Positions 63,955 through 64,000 of a stretch of 64,000 nt of DNA are shown here, piece by piece (position 1 is the stretch's first letter; every line of letters begins with the position of its first letter). The position numbers and the translations under genes were made by a program. The notes under the pieces are model-generated. The model did not search any database. It saw only the letters and a list, made by a program, of their open reading frames with translations, and was not told the origin of the DNA. The DNA is from RFTU01 sp032122355 (GTDB taxonomy: Bacteria > Pseudomonadota > Gammaproteobacteria > Burkholderiales > Burkholderiaceae_C). The DNA is taken from assembly GCA_032122355.1 (NCBI GenBank), contig JAUMCS010000033.1:10511-74510 (forward strand), in the 5' to 3' direction.

Positions 63955-64000
63955 ATGCGAGTATTTGATGCGCAATTTAAAGAGCAGATGGTTAGAAAGC
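63955..64000 (+). mobile_element. Start of an insertion-sequence transposase (partial)
   Basis: The last 46 bases read MRVFDAQFKEQMVRK, the N-terminal pattern of an HTH-type transposase OrfA (IS3-like) as in FDxxFKxxMVRK. It runs off the window edge. The element's left terminus is probably between 63883 and 63903; the exact inverted repeat cannot be set without the right end. Confidence 0.55.

Overview
The window reads as the origin-proximal chromosome of a betaproteobacterium, most likely Burkholderiales-like. This rests on gene order (mnmE-yidC-yidD-rnpA-rpmH, then dnaA-dnaN-gyrB, with mnmG-rsmG-parA and chromosomal parS sites close by), a type-2 argC, a DciA-type protein next to secA, and an RnpA with a long internal insertion. 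The genus cannot be named. Two 10-base N runs (36755-36764 and 57004-57013) mark scaffold joins.

Layout. 1-1158 is the 3' part of a large protein of unknown function whose full-length paralog lies at 30464-32104. A tRNA-Pro(CGG) follows. 1282-11004 is the replication and membrane-biogenesis core: mnmE, yidC, yidD, rnpA and rpmH leftward, and dnaA, dnaN and gyrB rightward, diverging from a DnaA-box region that is the probable oriC. 11035-16862 is a leftward operon of an RND efflux pair and a PhoD-type phosphatase. 17290-21621 holds parA, a lipocalin, rsmG and mnmG, with three parS sites inside rsmG and mnmG. 21760-27481 holds a spermidine-synthase-like protein, an orphan ParA and a DUF2946/TonB receptor/PepSY set that looks like metal, perhaps copper, uptake. 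27501-29767 is a small insertion bounded by 159-bp direct repeats of the start of ydcF; it carries a HEPN-type protein and an AlbA-type regulator fragment. 29624-42404 holds ydcF, the second large unknown protein, gpmA, argC, parB (about 16 kb from parA), the prkA-yeaH-spoVR stress module, coaX and recQ.

ssb (42518-43015) and secA (51441-54188) bracket a five-gene leftward defence operon, hsdR-hsdS-ATPase-HNH-hsdM. It is a type I restriction-modification system with a Septu (PtuAB)-like pair between hsdS and hsdM. Three of the four junctions are ATGA overlaps and the fourth has a 2-nt gap, so the two systems appear to be one transcriptional unit.

Beyond dciA the DNA becomes accessory: an unknown protein, a decayed helicase tail with a nonsense codon, and then a tightly packed seven-gene operon (63550 down to 56003) encoding a KAS III/OleA-like thiolase, an NAD-dependent epimerase/reductase, a metallo-beta-lactamase-fold hydrolase, an adenylate-forming enzyme, an ATP-grasp ligase, a GNAT-like acyltransferase and a Rieske oxygenase. 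This looks like a specialised-metabolite pathway. A divergent HTH regulator gene, apparently cut by an insertion sequence at the right edge, and a perfect 14-bp palindrome between them suggest its control was local and may now be damaged. The defence operon, the biosynthetic operon and the pair of large unknown proteins are the parts most worth following up.
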